Source: Bacillota bacterium
Lineage (GTDB): Bacteria > Bacillota > SHA-98 > UBA4971
Assembly: GCA_012842395.1 (NCBI GenBank)
Contig: DUSX01000009.1
Coordinates: 186,001-250,000 of the forward strand
Length of the DNA: 64,000 bases
Reading direction: 5' to 3'
In this document: piece by piece, positions 34,570-42,000 of the stretch
Position numbering within the stretch: position 1 is the stretch's first letter
Layout of the letters: each line of letters opens with the position of its first letter
Program-made: the position numbers and the translations under genes
The notes under the pieces: generated by a model
What the model was told of the DNA's origin: nothing
Seen by the model: the letters and a program-made list of their open reading frames with translations, nothing else
Databases searched by the model: none

Positions 34570-35553
34570 CTAGATCGCGGGAAAGCGTGTCCTTTCGAGC
34601 CATGCCTGCCGGCTGGCTCTTGCTTCAGCCAGAAAGCGCCTTGCCATGTCGACGCACGATGCGGGCGACGTGTCCGCGCTTGCGGCGACGAGCGCGCGCA
34701 CCTCGTCGAACTTGCGCTGGAAGTCGTCCATTGCGTCGAGGATGCGGGCAGCATTTGCGACGAGCATGCCTGTGCCCATTTCGGGATCACCCGACGCAAG
34801 GCGGGTCGTATCGCGAAAGCCGCTCGCGGCCAGGTCCCAGATGGAGGGCAGGCCTACGGAGCGCTCCTCAACGACTCGAGCCAGGCAGGCCGCGATGATA
34901 AGCGGTAGGTGGCTGGTGGCGGCCACCATCGCGTCGTGGTCAGCGGGGTCCATGATGCTCGGGATGCTTCCAGCCGCCTCGCAGGCTCTCGCGACCACCC
35001 TCACGGCGGCCTCGCTGGTCCATTCAGCGGGAGTGAGCACGTAGAGGCAGCCCCTTACCATGTCAGGCGACGCATGATCCACGCCGCTTGTCTCGCTCCC
35101 AGCCATCGGATGACCACCCACGAACGGAACGACGGGGGCAAGATGCTCGCGTGCGAGCGCAAGCACGTAACATTTCGCGCTGCCAACGTCCGTGACCACA
35201 GGCAGGCTTTGCGCCCGGCGCGCATCCCCATCCTTAAGACAGCGACCGAGCTCGGCGAACACTTGTGGCATCGCGAGAAGCGGCGTCGCCACGAGAACGA
35301 TGTCGGCTTCGCGGGCGCCGCCAAGAGAGTCCGCGGCCCCATCCAGCGCGCCGCACTCGACGGCGCGACGGAGAGAGACGGGGTTGACATCGAACCCGTT
35401 CACTTCGTAGCGCCCCGATGCCCGAAGCGCCATTGCGATGGAGCCGCCTACAAGGCCAACACCTATGACAAACGCCCTGGTCTTTGTGACGCCTGGTCGA
35501 TTCCGCGGGTCGCCCGTGTCATTCGAGGACGCGTCGCCGATCACGTATCCCAT
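34570..35553 (-). CDS. tyrA: Prephenate dehydrogenase
   Basis: A 327-residue NAD-dependent enzyme converting prephenate to 4-hydroxyphenylpyruvate for tyrosine. Motifs: VIGVGLVGGSIAMALR (Rossmann), VATPL, TDVGSAK, GGHPMAGSE and the late segment DLAASGFRDTTRLASG. No ACT domain is visible at the C-terminus. ATG at 35553 is placed close to the first conserved strand; the frame is open about 100 codons further upstream, with a Ser/Gly-rich low-complexity reading that is probably not protein, so 35688 remains possible. Confidence 0.87.
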   Translation of the reverse strand: MGYVIGDASSNDTGDPRNRPGVTKTRAFVIGVGLVGGSIAMALRASGRYEVNGFDVNPVSLRRAVECGALDGAADSLGGAREADIVLVATPLLAMPQVFAELGRCLKDGDARRAQSLPVVTDVGSAKCYVLALAREHLAPVVPFVGGHPMAGSETSGVDHASPDMVRGCLYVLTPAEWTSEAAVRVVARACEAAGSIPSIMDPADHDAMVAATSHLPLIIAACLARVVEERSVGLPSIWDLAASGFRDTTRLASGDPEMGTGMLVANAARILDAMDDFQRKFDEVRALVAASADTSPASCVDMARRFLAEARASRQAWLERTRFPAI

Positions 35554-35794
35554 TGTCTCTCTCGAAGTCGGCGGCTCGCTGCTGTTGTACTCGACCGCGG
35601 CGCACGCGCCCCCGGACGACCCGAGAGACGCCCGCCCGCTCGGCGAGCTGCCGGATTTCGTGATTCCTCGCGCGGCCACTGGCATCATCCCCCGATGTCG
35701 CAAGATTAGGTAGCCCGCTACGATTCCGCGCTTGCCTTCAGAGAGGGGCCATCGTCCAAATGCATTAGCCTTGCCGTTCGGGTTCTCTCGCCAT

Positions 35795-36868
35795 TCAGGG
35801 TTTGCCCGCCGCCCCGCGCCCGGGTGAAGCCTCACATACGGAGGGCAAGGCGATCCGGCGCCCAACGGCTTCAGCCACAGGCTTGAGACTGCGCATCATG
35901 GAAGCGAAAGCGTCTGGCGTAAGTGACTGCGGCCCGTCCGAGAGGGCCGACGCAGGGTCATCGTGTACCTCGACCATGAGCCCGTCGGCTCCGCATGCCA
36001 CGGCAGCCATCGCCATGGGGACGACCATGTCCGCGCGTCCTGTTGCGTGGCTGGGGTCTACTATGACAGGAAGATGGCTCAGCTTTTTCACTACAGCGAC
36101 CGCCGAGAGGTCAAGGGTATTCCTGGTGGACGTCTCGAAAGTACGTATGCCGCGCTCGCACAGGATCACGTTGTTGTTCCCCGCCGATAGAACGTACTCC
36201 GCAGCCATCAGCCACTCGTCGATCGAGGACATCATCCCCCGCTTGAGAACCACGGGCTTCGGCTGGCGTCCGACTTCGTGAAGGAGCACATAGTTGTGCA
36301 TGTTCCTGGAGCCTATCTGGAGGGCGTCCGCGTATGCGCCCACGAGCTCAACATCCTGAGGCGACACGACCTCGGTGACCACGGGCAAGCCCGTCTGCTC
36401 CCGCGCCTTTGCGAGGATGCGGAGCCCGGGCTCGCCAAGCCCTTGGAAGGAATATGGCGACGTGCGCGGCTTGAACGCTCCGCCGCGGAGGACGGTCGCT
36501 CCCGCGTTGGCCACGAGGCGCGCGATGCGCATCATCGATTCCTCGCTTTCGACGGCGCACGGGCCGGCGATCACAGGAACCTCGTTAGTCTCGCCGCCGA
36601 AGAGCACGCCCCCGACCGAAACAGCGCTTCTCGTCTGCATGAATTCCCTGCTCGCGAGCTTGAACGGTTGCAGGATCCGCACCACTCTCTCCACCCCCGG
36701 CAGAAACGCGACTGTATCTGGGTCGAGGCGGCGCACGTCGCCTATGAGCCCAACTATCGTGCGCTCCTCACCTCGGGAGATATGGACTTGGAGACCCGCG
36801 TTTTGTGCCATTCGCACGACGCCCTGGATCTCATCTTCCGTTGCTTTCTGTCTCATAACGACTACCAT
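35795..36868 (-). CDS. aroF: DAHP synthase (3-deoxy-7-phosphoheptulonate synthase)
   Basis: A 357-residue first enzyme of the pathway, condensing PEP and erythrose 4-phosphate. The N-terminal 75 residues form a ferredoxin-like regulatory domain as in the Thermotoga-type enzyme, ending [21 protein letters not shown]. The barrel carries [29 protein letters not shown] and VDPSHATGR, with metal-site Cys, His and Glu in place. ATG at 36868 follows AGGGGGAG. The regulatory domain suggests feedback control by an aromatic amino acid or a downstream intermediate. Confidence 0.93.
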   Translation of the reverse strand: MVVVMRQKATEDEIQGVVRMAQNAGLQVHISRGEERTIVGLIGDVRRLDPDTVAFLPGVERVVRILQPFKLASREFMQTRSAVSVGGVLFGGETNEVPVIAGPCAVESEESMMRIARLVANAGATVLRGGAFKPRTSPYSFQGLGEPGLRILAKAREQTGLPVVTEVVSPQDVELVGAYADALQIGSRNMHNYVLLHEVGRQPKPVVLKRGMMSSIDEWLMAAEYVLSAGNNNVILCERGIRTFETSTRNTLDLSAVAVVKKLSHLPVIVDPSHATGRADMVVPMAMAAVACGADGLMVEVHDDPASALSDGPQSLTPDAFASMMRSLKPVAEAVGRRIALPSVCEASPGRGAAGKP

Positions 36869-37040
36869 GTCTCTCTCCCCCTGGAGGCCTTGTGATTACT
36901 GATTCCCTCGAAAACGCGCGGAATCCCATGCCTATGCGTGGCGGCGGCGTGATCGCCGTAAGGGATCCCGGTGATGACGATGGCGCCGACGCTCTTGATG
37001 AGGACCTCAATCGGTCCATGGCGGCATAGTGTGGGACAGC

Positions 37041-37586
37041 TCAGGTGTCCCGTGGCACGGTACTTAAGTCGGGCCGGAGAGCAGCGGCCTCGCCCAGGTA
37101 AACGTGGGTTGGGCGTGAACGCGTCACCCCCACTGCACCGGAGACGAGGGAATTTCTGTGACGGCGACGCCTGCGCCCATCGACGAGCCTGCGCGCAAGG
37201 GGCATGGGACAGCGGCCGCCACAGCGCGGGCACGACTGCGCGAGAGGTGTGCGAAGCGGCCCCTCTCTCTTCGAGCCGCCCGACGCACGAGCCCGGCACA
37301 GCAAAAGCACCCTTATGCACGCCCGAAGCGCAGCCTTCACCGGGATCTCCACCGCGCACATCATCGGGACCGAGCTCCATCCCAGGGCCCTCGCGGCTGC
37401 AGCGGGAAATGCAGCATCGAGGTCCGGGGTGACGGTGAAGAATGCGAACACGACGTTCTCGAGCTCGAGGTGGTTTCGGGCGACGATGGCGTCGAGGAGC
37501 TCGGTCGTGGCCTGAAACACGCCGTCCCTGCTGTTTGCGACGGGGGCGACGGCCCCTCGGATTGCGAAGATGTCGGAATCCAACAC
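37041..37586 (-). CDS. aroH: AroH-type chorismate mutase with internal insertion
   Basis: A monofunctional trimeric-type chorismate mutase converting chorismate to prephenate. Conserved features: AIRGAVAPVANSRDGVFQAT, FTVTPDLDAAFPAAAAR-LGW-VPMMCA-EI, CIRVL, and the late HVYLGEAAALRPDL. B. subtilis AroH has 127 residues; this one has 181, the excess being an Arg/Ser/Cys-rich segment of about 45 residues between CIRVLLLC and HVYLGEA, near the subunit interface and active site. GTG at 37586 follows GGAGGGATGTC. It is the first gene after the leader and terminator. Confidence 0.8.
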   Translation of the reverse strand: MLDSDIFAIRGAVAPVANSRDGVFQATTELLDAIVARNHLELENVVFAFFTVTPDLDAAFPAAAARALGWSSVPMMCAVEIPVKAALRACIRVLLLCRARASGGSKREGPLRTPLAQSCPRCGGRCPMPLARRLVDGRRRRRHRNSLVSGAVGVTRSRPTHVYLGEAAALRPDLSTVPRDT

Positions 37587-37778
37587 GACATCCCTCCTGT
37601 TGGAGGTTTGAAGCGCGGGCAAGAACGTGAATATACGAGTGTGCGAGCGTGGCACAAGACGCGAACGGAGGCTTGGACGGAGGCAGGATTCGAATCGGAA
37701 AAGGCGTGGAGCCACGGAGGTGCGGGCTCCCGAGTGCGGAGATCACGATCCCGAATCAACCCGCCGAGCGGGTGATAC

Positions 37779-37807
37779 AAAAAGGGCCACCCGTGTGGGG
37801 GTAGCCC
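37779..37807 (-). terminator. Intrinsic terminator in the aro leader
   Basis: Minus strand: GGGCTACCC, 6-nt loop, GGGTGGCCC, then TTTTT. It lies downstream of the aro promoter and about 190 nt upstream of aroH, with no gene ending nearby, so it is an attenuator-type element rather than a gene-end terminator. Confidence 0.8.
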
Positions 37808-37916
37808 TCGCATACATCCGGCCCTATCAAGTCGAGGCCGACCTTACGCGCAGACTCCGGAGCGAGCCGGCCTTGATGGCCGTCCTGGCTCCCGATGCTG
37901 TCCTACGTGCGATGAT

Positions 37917-37940
37917 CTCCCCTACCGTACTACCGTCCTG
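37917..37940 (-). promoter_or_regulatory. Regularly spaced NAG triplets in the aro leader (candidate HutP-like site)
   Basis: The leader RNA reads CAG-N5-UAG-N5-UAG-N2-GAG. B. subtilis HutP binds NAG triplets spaced by four nucleotides. The spacing here is five, so the match is suggestive, not exact. The cluster lies about 110 nt upstream of the leader terminator. Confidence 0.4.
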
Positions 37941-38077
37941 CCGAAGCATATGTACTTGTTCGTGACACGTCTTGTGCCGCAAGCCTCACCAAACAGGCGC
38001 CACGTGCTGCCGCTTTCTCAGGCGTTCCGCCGATCCCACCGTCCTGCCCGCGCCTGCCCGACGGCTTGTTAAAAGGA

Positions 38078-38106
38078 AGTATAGCACCACTCTGCCGCCT
38101 GTGCAA
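38078..38106 (-). promoter_or_regulatory. Sigma-A-type promoter of the aro operon leader
   Basis: Minus strand TTGCAC (38106-38101), 17-bp spacer, TATACT (38083-38078). It starts just after the hutP-like stop codon at 38120. Transcription would begin near 38070, giving about 290 nt of leader to the terminator and about 480 nt to aroH. Confidence 0.75.
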
Positions 38107-38119
38107 GCCCTTTCCTGTT

Positions 38120-38587
38120 TTAGCCCGCATCAGCGGCTGGCACGGCTCTGTGCGCCACCGCGAGCCCAACGTCGTCGAGGTGGAGGAGGCCGATCTCAAG
38201 GAAGACCGCCACTGACAAGTGCTCACCACACCGGGCTACACCGACCTTGCCTCCGACGTTGAAGCCGGCTGCCCTCGGCATGAGTTGGGCGAGCGCTTCA
38301 CGCGCCGCGCCTGTCACGGCTCCCTCGTGCGGATGCGACGATTGTATGACGCCCTCGCGTTTCGCCGCGACGAGGACGTTTTCGACGGTGCGTGCGATGG
38401 ATTGAATGAAGGGCCCGCCAATGTCCACGGCTGCTGCCCTTATCCCTGCGTCCAGGAAGGCGCGTTTCATGTCGCGTTCCTGATCACGCGACGTTGACAT
38501 CGCGATCTGCACCGCTGCCCTCGCCGCTGCGGCGCTCGGGCGGGCCTTCTCGTGCTCGTTCCCGTGATAAGAATCCGATCCCTGCAT
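38120..38587 (-). CDS. HutP-family RNA-binding regulator
   Basis: A 155-residue protein similar along its length to HutP, the metal- and histidine-dependent antiterminator of the B. subtilis hut operon: GVIQSSHPHEGAV aligns with the HutP GVIQS region, and GVARCGE...SVAVFLEIG and GLAVAH align with the later strands. Two HutP His ligands for the metal (in its SHALYH segment) appear replaced by Ala, while the C-terminal His aligned to HutP INHI is kept. The bound ligand may therefore differ. ATG at 38587 follows GGAAGG; length fits HutP (about 150). It lies immediately upstream of the aro leader on the same strand, so aromatic synthesis is the likely target. Confidence 0.75.
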   Translation of the reverse strand: MQGSDSYHGNEHEKARPSAAAARAAVQIAMSTSRDQERDMKRAFLDAGIRAAAVDIGGPFIQSIARTVENVLVAAKREGVIQSSHPHEGAVTGAAREALAQLMPRAAGFNVGGKVGVARCGEHLSVAVFLEIGLLHLDDVGLAVAHRAVPAADAG

Positions 38588-38693
38588 CCGCAGGCACCAC
38601 CTTCCAAGCCGAAAACGCGGCGTGACAGACGGAACGCGGCCGCAGGCCCGCCCGTCCGAAAACGCCTCGGCGCGTGCGCGACCGTCTATGGAC

Positions 38694-38722
38694 ATTCTAC
38701 ATCGATCACCTTACGCAGTCAA
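38694..38722 (-). promoter_or_regulatory. Sigma-A-type promoter of the hutP-like gene
   Basis: Minus strand TTGACT (38722-38717), 17-bp spacer, TAGAAT (38699-38694). It is positioned about 100 nt upstream of the hutP-like start codon. Confidence 0.75.
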
Positions 38723-38839
38723 AAGCATGACCAAGCCTACCTGGCTGGAGTTGGAAGTTGAATGATTTTTCTCCTTCAGAAGGAGGAGTTTGGCTGCGGA
38801 GCGCGAATAATTGTCATAGAACAAATGCTCAATGGCGAT

Positions 38840-38851
38840 GCACATATGTGC
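38840..38851. promoter_or_regulatory. Palindromic operator candidate, copy 1
   Basis: GCACATATGTGC, a perfect 12-bp palindrome, about 115 bp upstream of the alcohol dehydrogenase/ABC importer operon. The same 12 bases occur at 51738-51749 upstream of the third SorC-type gene. AATGGCGA precedes both copies at slightly different distances. A SorC-type protein is the natural candidate to bind it. Confidence 0.6.
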
Positions 38852-38966
38852 TATAGAGATAGGCCGGTTACCCGGCAGTTAACTACCATGAACTGAACTC
38901 AGCCCGAACTAGCATTTTACATCAGAGACACTCCCACGGGCGTGGGTCTTCAAAGGGGGCGCGAGA

Positions 38967-40043
38967 GTGATTCCAAACACAATGCTAGCAGCGCGCTTGT
39001 ATGCTCCTGGTGACATTCGTGTAGAGGAGGTCCCTGTCCCTGAAGTGGGGGAAAGGGAGGTTCTCATCAAGGTGATGGCCGCGGGCATATGTGGTTCGGA
39101 TCCGCCGCGCGCCATGTCGACCGGGACCTACTCGTATCCTCTTACAATTGGGCACGAGTTTGCTGGCGAAATCGCTGCAACGGGTTCGGGAGTTAAGGGC
39201 CTGTCGCCTGGGGAGCGGGTCACCGCGATCCCGCTGATTCCCTGTGGCTCCTGTGGTTACTGCAGGGCCGGGCAATACAATCTGTGCGACCAATACGATT
39301 ACATCGGTTCGCGGACAGATGGGGCGTTTGCACAGTACATGAAGACCCGCGCCGAGAACGTGCTCGTCATCCCTGACAGCGTCGATTTCGAAACCGCCGC
39401 TACGAGCGATCCCGCTGCGGTGGCCCTGCACGCGGTTAGGAAGGCAGGCATCACCGTTGGAGATACCGTGGCAGTTCTCGGGGTGGGTCCGATTGGGCTT
39501 TTCGCGGTCCAGTGGGCAAAACTCGTGGGCGCGATCATGGTGATGGCGGTTGACATCTATGATGAAAAGCTGGAAATCGCCCGAAGGCTGGGTGCCGACA
39601 TATGTGTGAATGCCCGAAAGGATGACCCTGTCGCAATGGTTAACCAGATAACATCTGGGAAGGGAATCAACCGTGTCATCGAGACAGCGGGAGTCCCGCA
39701 GACACAACATCAGGGATGTCTCATCGCGTCGAAACTGGGTTCCGTGGTGTTTTGCGGCATATCTCACGCGGGGCTCGAGCTGTCGGAGGCTGCGGTGGAT
39801 AGGGTCATGCGGCGGGAGATCTCCGTGTTCGGATCTTGGAACTCAGGCGACGTCACCCTGCCGTATGAGGATGACTGGAAGACGACGCTGTGCTTTATGG
39901 GCCAAGGCAAAATCGTTGCGAAGCCGTTCATAACCCACCGATATCCGTTGATCGACGTTCCAAAGGTCTTCGATGATATCTGGAATGGGCATATGGTGCA
40001 CGGAAAGGTGTTGTTCCTACCGCATGCAGGGGGCGAAACATGA
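38967..40043 (+). CDS. Zinc-dependent medium-chain alcohol/polyol dehydrogenase (GatD/sorbitol dehydrogenase-like)
   Basis: A 358-residue MDR enzyme. Catalytic zinc ligands in GICGSDP and GHEFAGE; structural zinc cysteines in CGSCGYCRAGQYNLC; NAD(P) motif VLGVGPIGLFAVQWAK. It most resembles galactitol-1-phosphate or sorbitol dehydrogenases, so it likely oxidises a sugar alcohol or its phosphate. GTG at 38967 follows AAGGGGG; ATG at 38982 is an alternative. First gene of the importer cluster. Confidence 0.85.
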   Translation: MIPNTMLAARLYAPGDIRVEEVPVPEVGEREVLIKVMAAGICGSDPPRAMSTGTYSYPLTIGHEFAGEIAATGSGVKGLSPGERVTAIPLIPCGSCGYCRAGQYNLCDQYDYIGSRTDGAFAQYMKTRAENVLVIPDSVDFETAATSDPAAVALHAVRKAGITVGDTVAVLGVGPIGLFAVQWAKLVGAIMVMAVDIYDEKLEIARRLGADICVNARKDDPVAMVNQITSGKGINRVIETAGVPQTQHQGCLIASKLGSVVFCGISHAGLELSEAAVDRVMRREISVFGSWNSGDVTLPYEDDWKTTLCFMGQGKIVAKPFITHRYPLIDVPKVFDDIWNGHMVHGKVLFLPHAGGET

Positions 40044-40370
40044 GATAATTGCTGAGCGGCCGACTCGAGCACCGGCGCTTTCTCGGCACCAGCTCCCCCT
40101 GCAGTTGAGTGGGCCGGGAATGCCGTGAGACGTTTGCGCTTATGAGCTGTGCCCGTCAAGCACAGCCCATCACGACACCATTTGAGCGTAACGCAGATTA
40201 CTTTAGCAAGAAGACACCGGTCCGTACCGCGACAGTTGGTTGTGCGGGGTTCGGCACGCAGCCCGGACCGCAGTATCGGGGTGCCGCTCAAGGGGGGTGA
40301 GAGAGGTCTTTGTGTCGTCGGTCCTGATGAGAAGCGCACTGCACACTCTAGCTAAAAGGAGGGTCAAGTA
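40044..40370. other. Intergenic region before the sugar binding-protein gene
   Basis: No gene recognised. A small hairpin GCTGTGC-N7-GCACAGC lies at 40146-40166. The region ends with an excellent ribosome binding site (AAAAGGAGG) for the next gene. Confidence 0.4.
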
Positions 40371-41777
40371 GTGAGAACCACGTTTTCACGCCTTTTGGTT
40401 CTGACCGTGGTTGTGGCGTTGCTTTCCATCGCGATGTTTGGTGGCGTGGTGGCTGGGCAAGATGTGGAAAAGCAGAGACGTGAACTGGCGCAGAAGTACA
40501 AGAACGCCGAACCGGGGGAGCACTTCCTCATAGGCCACATCACCTTCCACCTGTCGCAGGAATATGCAATGATGGTTTACCAGGCCATCGAGCAGGCCTG
40601 CGAGCAACTCGGCTTGCGGTTCAAAGGGGCGCTTGCCGAGTCCGACGCAGCGTGGATCGAACAGACACAAAGCATGATAGCTGCTGGGGCAAAGGCGATA
40701 ATTTACAACTGTCCGTCCGTATCTGTTATACCGAAGCTCGCTCAGATTTGTAATGAGAACAAAGTATTCATGGCGACATACTTCGGTGTCACCGGAGATG
40801 TGTTCCCCGGGGACTTTGGACCCTACTGGGTAATTGACAATACACCACTTTCTGACGAGCAGACATTCCTGCCACTGGTTCTCCTCTTCCAGAAAATGAA
40901 GGATAATGGGAAGACCAAGCTGCTCCATATCCAGGCGAGCAAGACAAACGCGACGATCTCGACGGCCTTGATTAACCTGGGAGTCTTCCAGGCATGGAAG
41001 ATGTTCCCTGAAATGCAAGTTCTGGGCCATCAATTCGGTGAATGGAACTACGAGGAAGGACGCAAGGCTGCTGAGGCCGCTCTGGCCGTGCGACAAGACT
41101 ACCAGGGCCTGTGGGGGGCCAACGACTCTGTGACCATGGGTGCCCTGAGGGCACTTGAGGATCGCGGGCTACGGATTGGGCCGTTCACCGCCTCCAGGGA
41201 CATGGAGATGACCACGGCACAGGAGATCTTGAGCGGCAACTTCCTCGTCACGGCGGGATTTGCCATTCCGTACTTTGGCGGAAGGCTTGTTCCGATGCTC
41301 TATGACATGTGCGTTGGCGAGTGGTATCCCATGCCTGACGAGATGCTCCAGTCCGGCACGATAGACCTTTACGGTCGACCAGGCGAGCTCGAGAAGCTAG
41401 CCAAGGAAGCCGGTATCGACAAGCATCCTAACCTGAAGATCGGCCCGACCCAGGATAACCTGGAGAAGATACTGAAGCAGATGAAGTCCAAAGACCCGAA
41501 GTACCCGTACGACTTCAGGCTGCTGTCTCTAGCCAAATGCAAGGAGCTCGGTCTGAAGTACGACCGTCACGCTGGCGCCGGGACAGAGCTGGGTTCGCAT
41601 GACTACTTCTATCCGGCCAAGCTGAAGAAATTCGGGAGCCTCGAAGCCTACAAGAAACACATCGCTGCTGTTATTAAGTATTTCCTCGATTTCAGCTGGG
41701 CAGACACGTGGCAGCAAGCCGAACAGTACGCAAAACGGTTCCCGTCGGAGCTAAAGCTGGACCCGGTGTGGCAATAA
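40371..41777 (+). CDS. Ribose-type ABC transporter solute-binding protein, extended form
   Basis: A 468-residue extracytoplasmic protein of the periplasmic-binding-protein (peripla_BP_4) group. It has a Sec signal peptide of about 28 residues without lipobox cysteine. The core resembles RbsB-like proteins (MIAAGAKAIIYNCPS; GLWGANDSVTMGALRALED), but the chain is about 150 residues longer than RbsB, with an extra C-terminal region containing DPKYPYDFRLL and a Lys/Tyr-rich end. GTG start with AAGGAGG upstream. The ligand is probably a small sugar or polyol. Confidence 0.85.
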   Translation: MRTTFSRLLVLTVVVALLSIAMFGGVVAGQDVEKQRRELAQKYKNAEPGEHFLIGHITFHLSQEYAMMVYQAIEQACEQLGLRFKGALAESDAAWIEQTQSMIAAGAKAIIYNCPSVSVIPKLAQICNENKVFMATYFGVTGDVFPGDFGPYWVIDNTPLSDEQTFLPLVLLFQKMKDNGKTKLLHIQASKTNATISTALINLGVFQAWKMFPEMQVLGHQFGEWNYEEGRKAAEAALAVRQDYQGLWGANDSVTMGALRALEDRGLRIGPFTASRDMEMTTAQEILSGNFLVTAGFAIPYFGGRLVPMLYDMCVGEWYPMPDEMLQSGTIDLYGRPGELEKLAKEAGIDKHPNLKIGPTQDNLEKILKQMKSKDPKYPYDFRLLSLAKCKELGLKYDRHAGAGTELGSHDYFYPAKLKKFGSLEAYKKHIAAVIKYFLDFSWADTWQQAEQYAKRFPSELKLDPVWQ

Positions 41778-41815
41778 GTAGTGGATAGGATGTAGGTAGT
41801 AGCCAGCTCCTCGGC

Positions 41816-41924
41816 TTGGGGGATGGCCCAGCAGCACGTCTCTGAGTCTTCAACGTCAAGTTGAAGAGATCGTCGACTGGTCTCAGTGGATCAGGCCTGC
41901 ACGACAGAGAGGGCCATCCCCCAA
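41816..41924 (+). promoter_or_regulatory. Large stem-loop between binding-protein and ATPase genes
   Basis: TTGGGGGATGGCCC (41816-41829) pairs perfectly with GGGCCATCCCCCAA (41911-41924), enclosing a second hairpin TCTTCAAC-GTCAA-GTTGAAGA. The gap to the ATPase gene is 223 bp and lacks a T-tract terminator. It probably stabilises the binding-protein mRNA and limits read-through. Confidence 0.65.
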
Positions 41925-42000
41925 GGGGGAAGACCGTTTTGTGCGTCGGCGGATGGGCCGAACGGGGTCAGAATGACAGAATGATAATAAGGTGATGAGG

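Noticed and set aside
35554-35865. N-terminal extension of prephenate dehydrogenase
   Set aside because: About 100 codons of low-complexity reading precede the Rossmann motif; relatives begin close to that motif.
36862-37746. 294-codon minus-strand frame overlapping aroH
   Set aside because: A different frame across aroH; conserved chorismate-mutase residues lie only in the 37041-37586 frame.
37880-37945. TRAP-type (GAG/UAG)n binding site
   Set aside because: Only a few NAG triplets, with spacers of five or more, whereas TRAP needs many repeats separated by two or three nucleotides.
37779-38070. T-box leader for the aro operon
   Set aside because: No GGGTGGNACCGCG antiterminator motif or AGTA-type specifier arrangement is visible before the terminator.
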